Origin: Nostoc sp. UHCC 0702
GTDB taxonomy: Bacteria > Cyanobacteriota > Cyanobacteriia > Cyanobacteriales > Nostocaceae
Reading direction: 5' to 3'
DNA: 64,000 nucleotides
NCBI GenBank assembly: GCA_017164015.1
Contig: CP071065.1
Coordinates: 4,441,918 to 4,505,917, forward strand
Shown: piece by piece, positions 1 to 8,101 of the stretch
Numbering within the stretch: the first letter of the stretch is position 1
Layout: every line of letters begins with the position of its first letter
The notes under the pieces: model-generated
The model's input: the letters and a program-made list of their open reading frames with translations, nothing else
The model's database searches: none
What the model was told of the DNA's origin: nothing
Translations under genes and position numbers: made by a program

Positions 1-374
1 TGCTGCAACTTGCGCTCTCAACTTTAGTGGTGACAGAACAAGCTCGACCCCTGCCGCTAGTCAAAGCCCATACCGATCTAGTGACTGCGGTTACTTTAAC
101 AGAGAAGGATCGCGACGCAGCACAGAGGTTGCTAGAAGATGCTCGTGCCCAACTCAAGTTAGCTCAAGAACTAGGATATGCCAGAGGCGATCGCGAGTAT
201 GCAGCATTTGACAAAGCAATTAAAAATCTAGAGCGGCAAGTTAAGGCACGTGAGAACACAGCAGGCGCATTTGCCAAGCTTCAAGAACAATTTTCTAGTT
301 TCTTCAACCGAGTATCCGAAGTCGTCAAACCAGGTGATTCCTCAAATAGGGCAGAAGCCAGGAGACGCGATTAA
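1..374 (+). CDS. Probable YfdX-family protein, C-terminal part (5' end outside window)
   Basis: The reading frame is already open at the left edge, so this is the end of a longer protein; the GTG at 27 is probably internal. About 120 residues are visible, helical and rich in Ala, Leu, Arg and Glu, with a long amphipathic stretch (DRDAAQRLLEDARAQLKLA) followed by a Gly-Tyr-Ala turn and a second helix. This pattern fits the C-terminal half of YfdX proteins, small stress proteins linked to acid and heat resistance, but the call is from memory of the family. The neighbours are DnaJ, ClpB and HdeD, and YfdX, ClpK and HdeD occur together in proteobacterial heat-resistance islands, which supports the call. 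The final residues after SNRAEARRRD come from a palindromic repeat that provides the stop codon. Confidence 0.5.
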   Translation, partial: LQLALSTLVVTEQARPLPLVKAHTDLVTAVTLTEKDRDAAQRLLEDARAQLKLAQELGYARGDREYAAFDKAIKNLERQVKARENTAGAFAKLQEQFSSFFNRVSEVVKPGDSSNRAEARRRD

Positions 375-421
375 TCGCGTCTGTATAAGAATTAAAAGTA
401 GAGACGCGATTCATCGCGTCT
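363..421. repeat. Two tandem copies of a 20-bp palindrome
   Basis: AGACGCGATTAATCGCGTCT at 363-382 is a perfect palindrome. A near-identical copy with one base changed at the centre lies at 402-421. Both are followed by TGTATAAGA, so the unit is about 39 bp. The first copy overlaps the last codons of the upstream gene. The pair looks like a small dispersed cyanobacterial repeat and could form hairpins in the yfdX-dnaJ transcript. Confidence 0.8.
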
Positions 422-483
422 GTATAAGAGTGAGGAATTTTATCTCCCCCTGCCCCCCATCCCGTTAATCTCAAGAGGTGCTG

Positions 484-1491
484 ATGGTTGCAGCAACCGA
501 TTTCAAAGATTATTACGAAATTCTGGGTGTCAGTAAGAACGCCACTCCGGAGGATATCAAAAAAGCCTACCGGAAATTGGCACGGAAATATCACCCGGAC
601 TTAAATCCTAACGATAAGCAAGCCGAAGCGCGGTTCAAAGAAATTAACGAAGCTAATGAAGTGCTGTCCGACCCAGAAAAACGCCAGAAGTATGACCAGT
701 ATGGTCAGTACTGGCAACAGGCTGCGGCGGGTGCACCTCCACCCAGAGGGGCGGGTACACAAGGCTATGATTTTAGCCAGTATGGCAACTTTAATGATTT
801 CATTGATGAGTTGCTGGGAGGGTTAGGTCGCAGTGGCGGTCGTACAAGGCAGCACACAGCTAATTATCGCACTACAAGAAGACCAGAAGGATTCCGGGAA
901 TACGCCGACTTTGGCTATGGAGAAGACCCCTTCGGCCGCTTCACTGATGTTCCCGCACAGGATACGGAAGCAGCGATCGCTCTCACTTTTTCTGAAGCGT
1001 TTCACGGTACACAGAAGCGGCTACAAATTGATGGAGAAACTATCACTGTTCGCATTCCGCCGGGAGTAAAATCGGGAAGCCGCATTCGAGTCAAAGGCAA
1101 AGGACAGATGAGTCCTTTTAGTCAGCAACGCGGCGATTTGTATCTGACAATTGAATTATTGCCCCATCCTTTCTTCAAATTTGAGGGCGACAATCTTGCT
1201 TGCGAAGTACCTGTCAGCCCAGAAGAAGCAGTGCTTGGCGCACAAATAGATGTTCCTACGCCCGATGACAAGGTAACGATGACGATTCCGGCCGGTGTGG
1301 ATTCCGACCAAGCACTCCGACTACGTGGCAAGGGCTGGCGCGATCCAAAAAGCAATCGTACCGCTTTGATTGTGCGGTTAAAAATTGTGACACCCAAAGA
1401 TTTGAGTCCCCAAGAAAGAGAGTGCTATGAAAAATTGCGGCAGGTCAGTAGTTTTAATTCCCGTCAAGGCTTGGTGGAGGTGCGGTTATGA
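484..1491 (+). CDS. dnaJ: DnaJ/Hsp40 co-chaperone without zinc finger (CbpA-like)
   Basis: Hsp40 co-chaperone that stimulates DnaK ATPase and delivers substrates in the cytosol. Of 335 residues, 1-70 form the J domain with the HPD motif near residue 37. A Gly-rich and aromatic linker follows to about 120, then the two C-terminal substrate-binding beta domains (about 155-320). The Cys-rich zinc finger of classical DnaJ is absent, making it a class B or CbpA-type protein. ATG 484 is preferred over GTG 478 because AGAGG lies just upstream. The stop overlaps the start of the CbpM-like gene by ATGA, so the two are translationally coupled, as with cbpA-cbpM. The operon continues to clpB. Confidence 0.93.
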   Translation: MVAATDFKDYYEILGVSKNATPEDIKKAYRKLARKYHPDLNPNDKQAEARFKEINEANEVLSDPEKRQKYDQYGQYWQQAAAGAPPPRGAGTQGYDFSQYGNFNDFIDELLGGLGRSGGRTRQHTANYRTTRRPEGFREYADFGYGEDPFGRFTDVPAQDTEAAIALTFSEAFHGTQKRLQIDGETITVRIPPGVKSGSRIRVKGKGQMSPFSQQRGDLYLTIELLPHPFFKFEGDNLACEVPVSPEEAVLGAQIDVPTPDDKVTMTIPAGVDSDQALRLRGKGWRDPKSNRTALIVRLKIVTPKDLSPQERECYEKLRQVSSFNSRQGLVEVRL

Positions 1492-1805
1492 TTTCTAACC
1501 TGAGTTTGTCTTGCGTGGTGTGGTCAGAAACAGGCGATCGCCTCTATAGTTTCGAGCAAGCCGCCTACCTCACCCAAACCTCGGTTTTATTACTAGAACG
1601 ATTTGTCCGCCTGGGACTAATTGAACCTGTAGGAATCATGCTGCGCCGACAGGATATCTTTCGCGTTGTGCAGATTCAAAGGTTGCACCGCGATCTGAAC
1701 TTGAATTGGGTCGGAGCAGCAATGGTGCTAGATATGGTAACTGAAATTGCCCAACTCAAGGCGCAACTGCGTGCCTACCGTGCTGAATTACAAATTCGTA
1801 ATTAA
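1488..1805 (+). CDS. CbpM-like chaperone modulator (MerR-type fold)
   Basis: A 105-residue protein resembling CbpM/DafA, small MerR-fold modulators of CbpA-type DnaJ proteins. It has an N-terminal YSFEQAAYLTQ helix-turn-helix-like segment, a central LLERFVRLGLIEP wing, and a C-terminal helix (LKAQLRAYRAELQ). In CbpM proteins this fold binds the J domain of the partner rather than DNA. The ATGA overlap with dnaJ strongly suggests it modulates that co-chaperone. The gap to clpB is 44 bp, so all three genes probably share a transcript. Confidence 0.75.
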   Translation: MISNLSLSCVVWSETGDRLYSFEQAAYLTQTSVLLLERFVRLGLIEPVGIMLRRQDIFRVVQIQRLHRDLNLNWVGAAMVLDMVTEIAQLKAQLRAYRAELQIRN

Positions 1806-1849
1806 GAGCGTTAACAAAATAATTTATTTCTCAGCTAAGGGGCACGATT

Positions 1850-4471
1850 ATGCAACCAACCAATCCCGAGCAATTTACCGAAAAAGCCTGGGAAGCCCTT
1901 GTTCGTACTCCCGAAATTGCCAAGCAGTTTCAGCATCAGCAGATTGAGAGCGAACATTTGATGCTAGCGCTACTGGAACAGGAAGGACTCGCCAGTTCTA
2001 TTTTCAACAAAGCTGGGGTGAATGTTCAAAAACTCCACGATCGCACTATCGACTTCATCAACCGTCAGCCCAAAGTATCGGGGGCTAGCAGTGGTTCGGT
2101 ATACATCGGACACAGTTTAGAGACGCTGCTCGATCGCGCCGAACAATACCGCAAAGAGTTTGGTGATGAATATATTTCTATTGAACATTTAATACTTGCC
2201 TTTGCCAAAGACGATCGCTTTGGTAAAAAGTTGTTTCAAGAATTTGGACTGGATGAAAAAAAACTCCGCAACATCATTCAACAGATTCGAGGGAGTCAAA
2301 AAGTGACAGATCAAAACCCGGAAGTTAAATATGAAGCGCTAGAAAAATACGGACGCGATTTAACCCAATTGGCACATGAGGGCATACTCGACCCAGTGAT
2401 TGGACGAGATGAAGAAATTCGCCGCACGATTCAAATCCTTTCTCGTCGGACTAAAAATAACCCCGTGCTGATTGGTGAACCCGGTGTCGGTAAAACGGCA
2501 ATTGTAGAAGGATTAGCGCAGCGCATTGTCAGTGGTGATGTCCCGGAATCATTGCGCGATCGCAAACTAATAGCTTTAGACATGGGTGCGTTAATTGCCG
2601 GAGCCAAATACCGGGGAGAATTTGAAGAACGCCTGAAAGCTGTCTTAAAAGAAATCCAAGAAGCACAGGGACAAATCGTCTTGTTCATTGACGAAATTCA
2701 CACTGTAGTTGGTGCGGGTGCAACGCAAGGATCGATGGATGCTAGCAACTTGCTCAAGCCGATGCTCGCTCGCGGCGAATTGCGCTGTATTGGTGCCACC
2801 ACGCTAGATGAATACCGCAAGTACATTGAAAAAGATGCGGCTTTGGAACGTCGTTTTCAGCAGGTGTATGTCGATCAGCCCAGTGTGGAAGATACCATCT
2901 CAATTCTGCGCGGTTTGAAAGAGCGCTACGAGTTACACCACGGCGTGAAGATTTCTGATAGTGCGTTAGTTGCGGCAGCTACTCTGTCTGCCAGATATAT
3001 TAGCGATCGCTTCCTACCCGACAAAGCTATTGATTTGGTGGATGAAGCTGCGGCTAAACTAAAAATGGAAATTACTTCTAAACCAGAAGAATTAGACGAA
3101 ATCGATCGCAAAATTCTGCAACTGGAAATGGAGCGGCTGTCACTGCAAAAAGAAACAGACAGTGCTTCCAGAGAGCGTTTAGAACGGCTGGAGAGAGAAC
3201 TTGCGGAGTTAAAAGAACGGCAAGTTGCTCTCAATGCTCAATGGCAGGCAGAGAAGCAAATTATCGATCGCATTCGCCAAATTAGACAAGAGATTGAGCG
3301 TGTCAACGTAGAAATTCAGCAAGCCGAACGCGATTACGACCTCAACCGGGCAGCAGAACTGAAATACAGCAAACTCACTGAGCTGCAACGACAACTAAAA
3401 GAAGCCGAAGCGCGACTAGCCCAAATCCAGACTAGCGGTAAATCTCTGTTGCGCGAAGAAGTCACCGAAGCTGACATTGCCGAAATTATCTCCAAGTGGA
3501 CGGGTATTCCGGTGAGCAGACTGGTTGAATCGGAAATGCAAAAACTCTTGCATCTGGAAGAAGAGCTACATAAACGTGTGATTGGTCAGGACGAAGCTGT
3601 AAGATCTGTTGCCGATGCAATTCAACGTTCCCGTGCTGGGTTGGCAGACCCGAATCGTCCCATTGCTAGCTTTATTTTCTTAGGCCCGACCGGGGTGGGA
3701 AAAACAGAACTGGCAAAAGCTTTAGCGGAATATCTGTTTGATACCGAAGATGCACTGGTGCGGATCGATATGTCCGAATACATGGAGAAACACGCTGTTG
3801 CCCGTCTCATTGGTGCGCCTCCAGGTTACGTGGGCTATGAAGAAGGCGGACAACTCACCGAAGCGATTCGCCGCCGACCTTATTCTGTAATTCTGTTTGA
3901 CGAAATTGAGAAAGCTCATCCTGATGTATTCAACGTCCTGCTGCAAATCCTGGATGATGGCCGCTTAACTGATTCTCAGGGACGCACAGTAGATTTTAAA
4001 AATACGATCGCGATTATGACCAGCAATATTGGTTCAATATACATTTTGGATGTGGCAGGAGACGATAGCAAGTACGAACAAATGCGCGATCGCGTCATGG
4101 AAGCAGTGCGAGAAAGTTTCCGCCCCGAATTTCTCAACCGCATTGATGAAATCATTATTTTCCACAGCTTGCGGAAGGACGAGTTGCGCGAAATTGTCAA
4201 ACTACAAGTGCAGCGTTTAGAGGAGCGACTGCGCGAGCGTAAACTCTCGCTCAAAATCTCCGACCAGGCTCTCGATTGGATTGTTCAGGTCGGTTATGAC
4301 CCAGTTTACGGTGCTCGTCCCCTGAAGCGGGCGATTCAGCGAGAACTAGAAACTCCGATTGCCAAAGCGATTCTACGCGGCGAGTTCCACGAAGGCGACA
4401 CAATCTACGTCCATGTGGAACACGAACGACTGGTGTTGAAGGGCTTATCACCTGAACTGGTCAATGCTTAG
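1850..4471 (+). CDS. clpB: ClpB/Hsp104-type AAA+ disaggregase
   Basis: ATP-driven disaggregase that threads aggregated proteins through its hexamer and hands them to DnaK/DnaJ. Its 873 residues match full-length ClpB. The Clp N-domain is at 1-150, and NBD1 has Walker A GEPGVGKT near 209 and Walker B LFIDEIH near 278. The coiled-coil middle domain (about 400-530) distinguishes ClpB from ClpA/ClpC, and NBD2 has GPTGVGKT near 613 and ILFDEIEKAH near 680. No tripeptide for ClpP docking is seen. ATG 1850 follows AAGGGG. The gene lies directly behind dnaJ and the cbpM-like gene. Many cyanobacteria have two ClpB proteins; the operon context suggests this is the stress-cluster copy. Confidence 0.97.
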   Translation: MQPTNPEQFTEKAWEALVRTPEIAKQFQHQQIESEHLMLALLEQEGLASSIFNKAGVNVQKLHDRTIDFINRQPKVSGASSGSVYIGHSLETLLDRAEQYRKEFGDEYISIEHLILAFAKDDRFGKKLFQEFGLDEKKLRNIIQQIRGSQKVTDQNPEVKYEALEKYGRDLTQLAHEGILDPVIGRDEEIRRTIQILSRRTKNNPVLIGEPGVGKTAIVEGLAQRIVSGDVPESLRDRKLIALDMGALIAGAKYRGEFEERLKAVLKEIQEAQGQIVLFIDEIHTVVGAGATQGSMDASNLLKPMLARGELRCIGATTLDEYRKYIEKDAALERRFQQVYVDQPSVEDTISILRGLKERYELHHGVKISDSALVAAATLSARYISDRFLPDKAIDLVDEAAAKLKMEITSKPEELDEIDRKILQLEMERLSLQKETDSASRERLERLERELAELKERQVALNAQWQAEKQIIDRIRQIRQEIERVNVEIQQAERDYDLNRAAELKYSKLTELQRQLKEAEARLAQIQTSGKSLLREEVTEADIAEIISKWTGIPVSRLVESEMQKLLHLEEELHKRVIGQDEAVRSVADAIQRSRAGLADPNRPIASFIFLGPTGVGKTELAKALAEYLFDTEDALVRIDMSEYMEKHAVARLIGAPPGYVGYEEGGQLTEAIRRRPYSVILFDEIEKAHPDVFNVLLQILDDGRLTDSQGRTVDFKNTIAIMTSNIGSIYILDVAGDDSKYEQMRDRVMEAVRESFRPEFLNRIDEIIIFHSLRKDELREIVKLQVQRLEERLRERKLSLKISDQALDWIVQVGYDPVYGARPLKRAIQRELETPIAKAILRGEFHEGDTIYVHVEHERLVLKGLSPELVNA

Positions 4472-4576
4472 AGGGGGCAGAGGAGTACAAGGGAGAGATA
4501 ACTCTTGGAAAGACTTGGGTTAATCGCGTTTCTCTTTCAAGATTTAACAACATATCAAAACATTTTTGGAAAAGCT

Positions 4577-5137
4577 ATGACTTCCGAAGATTTTAGAGAA
4601 ACCAGAACAAATTCAGCATTGCCAATTGTCTTAGGTGTTTTGATGATTCTGCTGGGAATTGCAGCGATCGCAGAACCATTTATTGCCACTATTGCCATCA
4701 CAATCGTATTCTCCTGGACTTTAATTATTGCTGGTATCGTCCGAATTGTTCATGCATTTCAATCACGTCACAAACGAGGCTTCTGGACAACACTAGTAGT
4801 TGGTATTCTATACGTAATTGGTGGGATTTTGTTGATTAACAACATCTTTGGTGCTGCGCTCTCTCTCACCTTAGCTTTTGGATTTATCATTTTTATTGAG
4901 GGTGTATTGGAGGTGATTGCAGCATTTGAAATGCGTCGAGATCCAAACTGGGGTTGGGTACTATTTAGCGGTATCATGGCTATTATTCTAGGGATTTTTA
5001 TTTTGTATCAATGGCCTGTCAGCGCAGTTTGGGTATTGGGAGTATTTGTAGGGATTAATTTTTTGTTGACGGGCCTTTGGATGATCATGCTTTCATTAGC
5101 TTCTCGTAGTCTTCCTGACTATAGGGCAAGAGGTTAG
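4577..5137 (+). CDS. HdeD-family (DUF308) membrane protein
   Basis: A 186-residue integral membrane protein with about six hydrophobic helices in three repeated pairs, typical of DUF308/HdeD proteins linked to acid and stress resistance. ATG 4577, preceded by GGAAAA, starts MTSEDFRETR just before the first helix. An upstream TTG at 4505 in the same frame would add 24 residues that look like leader sequence. The gene is 105 bp after clpB on the same strand and fits as the membrane partner of the chaperone cluster. How HdeD works is not known. Confidence 0.85.
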   Translation: MTSEDFRETRTNSALPIVLGVLMILLGIAAIAEPFIATIAITIVFSWTLIIAGIVRIVHAFQSRHKRGFWTTLVVGILYVIGGILLINNIFGAALSLTLAFGFIIFIEGVLEVIAAFEMRRDPNWGWVLFSGIMAIILGIFILYQWPVSAVWVLGVFVGINFLLTGLWMIMLSLASRSLPDYRARG

Positions 5138-5290
5138 GATTCAGGTGTAATATTGCGGAAGTAAAGAAGGGTGAGACTGATAATTATTGGAGTCAGCAAT
5201 TAGAGCTTGTGCAAAAAAATCAATTCCCTCCGACCTTGACGACGGCACGGCAGTCGCGCGGCTGTCGGCAGAGCCGCCCAACGCGCTGCC

Positions 5291-5680
5291 TCAAGTCTGC
5301 ACCACCATCAGTAAATTAGCAGTGTGTTGAAACCGCTCCATCGAACGGGAACCACCATTAACCTTGCGTTTCGTGACAGCCAAACGTAGCGAACGTTCAG
5401 CCTGATTGTTATCAGGGGGAACTTCAGGGTTGTCAAGAAAATACCACCATTGAGCGGCTTTATCACGTAAAGAACGTAAAAGCTGGCCGGCGGTAGCTCC
5501 AGCTAAGTCAATCCATTGATCAATTGAGGAATGCAACTTAGCTTTGAATTTATTGACCCAATCATTGTAACTGGCGCATTCAAGAGTCTGGAATCGAATT
5601 GCACTAAGAAAAGCTATAAGCCATACACAACAAGGGATACAGCTTTTAATGTTAGAGAGCGCAGTAATGGGATGATCCAA
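5291..5680 (-). pseudogene. IS66-family transposase fragment (C-terminal end)
   Basis: The translated segment carries the IS66 TnpC hallmark PPDNNQAERSLRLAV followed by KRKVNGGSRS, which surrounds the catalytic Glu near the C-terminus of these DDE transposases. Only about 90 residues match; a full TnpC has about 500. The beginning (MDHPITALSNIK...) does not look like TnpC, so the fragment is fused to other sequence. It marks the start of the accessory region after the chaperone cluster. Confidence 0.8.
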
Positions 5681-5708
5681 GCGATGCCTTCTCCTGTCGG
5701 AGACGCTG

Positions 5709-5965
5709 CGCGGCGGCCCTCGACTACGCCGCGCAGAACATCCGCGTCAACGCCGTCTGTCCCGGCTACATCGACACTCCGATGATGGGTCGCTTTACCA
5801 GCGGCACGGACGAGGGGCGCGCGAAGGTAATCGCGGAGGAGCTAGTCGGACGGATGGGCAAGCCCGAGGAGATCGCCCATCCCGTCCGACTGGCTGTGCT
5901 CGGACGCGGCTGCCTTCGTCGTTGGGCACGCTATGGTCATCGACGGCGGCCAAACGGTGCAGTGA
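5709..5965 (+). pseudogene. GC-rich fragment of a short-chain dehydrogenase/reductase, frameshifted
   Basis: The frame through 5782 reads YAAQNIRVNAVCPGYIDTP, the segment after the catalytic YxxxK of classical SDRs. It then passes into GRMGKPEEIA, also typical. About 5885-5891 the frame shifts, and the +1 frame ends with AAFVVGHAMVIDGG, the usual SDR terminus, with TGA at 5963. The N-terminal Rossmann half is missing. GC content is far above the neighbours. The upstream junction is a cyanobacterial dispersed repeat ending near 5712. Confidence 0.75.
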
Positions 5966-6116
5966 TGTTCGGGGCCAGCGTGATGCCGTTGCAGTGAACG
6001 CGACGGGCTTAACGCAGTTACCGCGATTTCTATGGACAAGGAAGTCTTCGAGAAGAAATGACGCCCGAGCGAAGGTGCTTCTGCGCCTTTGGTGGGTGCA
6101 GACCGTGAGAAGAGTC

Positions 6117-7567
6117 GGTGCGAAAAACCTAGAGTGGCAAAGCTAGCTAGAGCAAAAACTTAAACCTAGTAAATTCGTTATTATTGAAAATTTTGGTTTA
6201 CCTATTTACGCCTATTTCAATCATTAAAAATCTACTCTAGTAAGTTTTACCGCTCTAGAGAATACATTTCTATCTCAGCCCATCCGTGACAGGTTAAGAA
6301 AAAGCTCATTTTGTCAATCAGCTAAAATACTCAAAAAGCTCTTTCAGCAATTAAAAGCTTTATTAACTCCAGCTATTTTTGCTCAAGAAAAATACTACAA
6401 GCAATTAGGATTACGAGATAGAATTATTAATCTATCCATGATGGTAGCAGCCGTATTAACTTTATTATGGCGGCAAGTTCCGGGGGTACAAGAATTAACA
6501 AAGCTTTTGGCAAGAGAAGATGTATTATGGTGTCGTGCCACACAGGTTGCTCAACAATCTCTTTCCCAAAGATTTTTAGTATTTCCGGCAGAACTATTTG
6601 AGCGAGTCTTTAAAGATTTATTACCTCAGTTACAAATCAATTGGCAACAAAGACTCAAACGGCCACTACCCGATAGTATTAAATTTGCACTGAATAATTT
6701 TGAACGAATCTGGATAGCTGACGGCTCTACATTAGAAGCATTATTCCGTAAGCTTAAAAGCCTAGAAGATGCTAAAGTAGGTCAGTTGGCGGGGAGAATT
6801 TGTACAGTTATTGATTTGGTCAGTCGTTTACCAATAGAAGTTTGGTTTCACACTAATCCTGCTGCATCAGAGACTAATTTTGAAGTTCCATTATGAAATT
6901 TACTACAGCCTAAAACTCTAGTATTACTTGATAGAGGCTTTTATCACTTTCAATTTTTCCAACAACTTATTGACCAAGAAGTTCATTTCATTACTCGTCT
7001 AAAAGCTAAAGCCTCTATTAAATATTTAAAAATTTTTAGTTATGACTATGGAGTTAAAGACCGATTAATTCAACTTGGCACTGTCAGGCGTGGTGCGCCT
7101 GTTCTTACTTTACGCCTAATTGAAATAAAAATTGAGCAGACTACCTATTCTTATATTACTTCTGTCCTTGACCCACATATTTTACCTCCCTATGCCGTCG
7201 CTGATTTATATCGCCGTAGATGGAGAATTGAAGAGGCTTTTCACACTGTAAAAAGATTACTTGGTTTATCTTATTTATGGACTGGTTCTATTAATGGTAT
7301 CAAGTTACAAGTCTGGGCAACTTGGTTATTTTATGCTGTATTAGTTGATTTGGGTGATGCTGTTGCTGACGAATTATCTTTACCATTTGACCGCATTTCT
7401 TTGGAAATGATTTATCGCGGACTTTATCATTTTAGTGTTGCCTATGACAAAGGTAAGGCTGATGATCCAATTAAATACTTTGCTGCAAAAGAGAATCAAG
7501 ATTTAGGAGTAGTTAAAGCTCTACGAAAACCAGTCACCAAGCTGAATCTAGCCCCTTTTTTCGCACC
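6117..7567 (+). mobile_element. IS4-family insertion sequence, likely inactive
   Basis: About 1.45 kb. The ends carry inverted GGTGCGAAAAA (6117-6127) and TTTTTCGCACC (7557-7567), which bracket the transposase. The element sits between the GC-rich SDR fragment and the truncated TnsB-type remnant; the TnsB remnant stops about 30 bp from the right end, so the IS may have caused that truncation. No clear target duplication is visible. Confidence 0.65.
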
Positions 7568-7574
7568 CCCTTGA
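6438..7574 (+). pseudogene. IS4 transposase with in-frame TGA
   Basis: A DDE transposase of the IS4 superfamily. The first Asp is in ERIWIADGSTLEALF, the second in LVLLDRGFYHF, and the third motif YRRRWRIEEAFHTVK fits the YREK signature (Y-2-R-3-E-6-K). The frame is continuous from before 6438, open back to about 6228 without an ATG, to TGA at 7572. It is broken by a TGA codon at 6894-6896 between the first and second Asp. Unless that codon is read through, no active enzyme is made. Confidence 0.85.
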
Positions 7575-7598
7575 CAAAAGTGCAATTATCTTAACCTC

Positions 7599-8084
7599 TT
7601 ACGGGTGATGTCGGGGTGTGGATAATTCTAGTTCCCAGTAAAATGCTTCCATTTCATACACCGCACGATGACCTGAGCGTTTTTCTACTTGGGAATGTTT
7701 TGGGTATTTTTTAATCTCGTTTATGAATGTTTTATAGCTAGGAATTTGGTCATCGCCAATCCCAGCTTTGGAACAACTGTGAACAAATGAAGCGTAAACA
7801 GCTTGTTTAGTTTTTTGCTTTTTGTTCTCATATTCTTCAGTAATAAATTTTGATAAAATTTCTATAATATGTTGAGGTAGCTTTCGATTATGATTATAGG
7901 ACTTACGCATCAAGTACGAAATGTAGGGGCAATTCATGAATTGCCCCTACGGAAAATCAAGGCTTTCACTGCCTTTTTGCGTAAGTCCTGGATTACCTTT
8001 ACGGTGATTTAAGGATATTAGCCCAAGATAGCCATAACCGTACTTCTCTTGTGCTTGGTAATAATTCTCTCTGTTCAGGCTGCT
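7599..8084 (-). pseudogene. TnsB/Mu-type transposase remnant interrupted by a MITE
   Basis: On the minus strand, NRENYYQAQEKYGYGYLGLI (before the MITE), followed by NHRKGN, is continued after the MITE by NRKLPQHIIEILSKF and onward to EAFYWELELSTPRH. The last segment precedes the first catalytic Asp in TnsB-like (Tn7 and CAST-type) integrases. Everything downstream, including the DDE core, is missing; the coding region stops near the IS4 right end. No TnsC, TniQ or Cas12k gene is present nearby, so only a scar of a Tn7-like element remains. Confidence 0.65.
7897..7990. mobile_element. MITE with 12-bp inverted ends inside the TnsB remnant
   Basis: A 94-bp element starting AGGACTTACGCA (7898-7909) and ending TGCGTAAGTCCT (7978-7989). 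An internal palindrome centred on ATTCATGAAT runs from 7923 to 7948. GATTA directly repeats at both sides (7892-7896 and 7991-7995), consistent with a 5-bp target duplication. The ends match the terminal repeats of the IS at 33985-35289, which is the likely source of transposase. Confidence 0.8.
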
Positions 8085-8101
8085 CTGGTGTCCCAACGCG
8101 C

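Noticed and set aside
7599..8084. A functional CRISPR-associated Tn7-like system
   Set aside because: Only an N-terminal TnsB scrap is present; no catalytic core, TnsC, TniQ, Cas12k or CRISPR array was seen.
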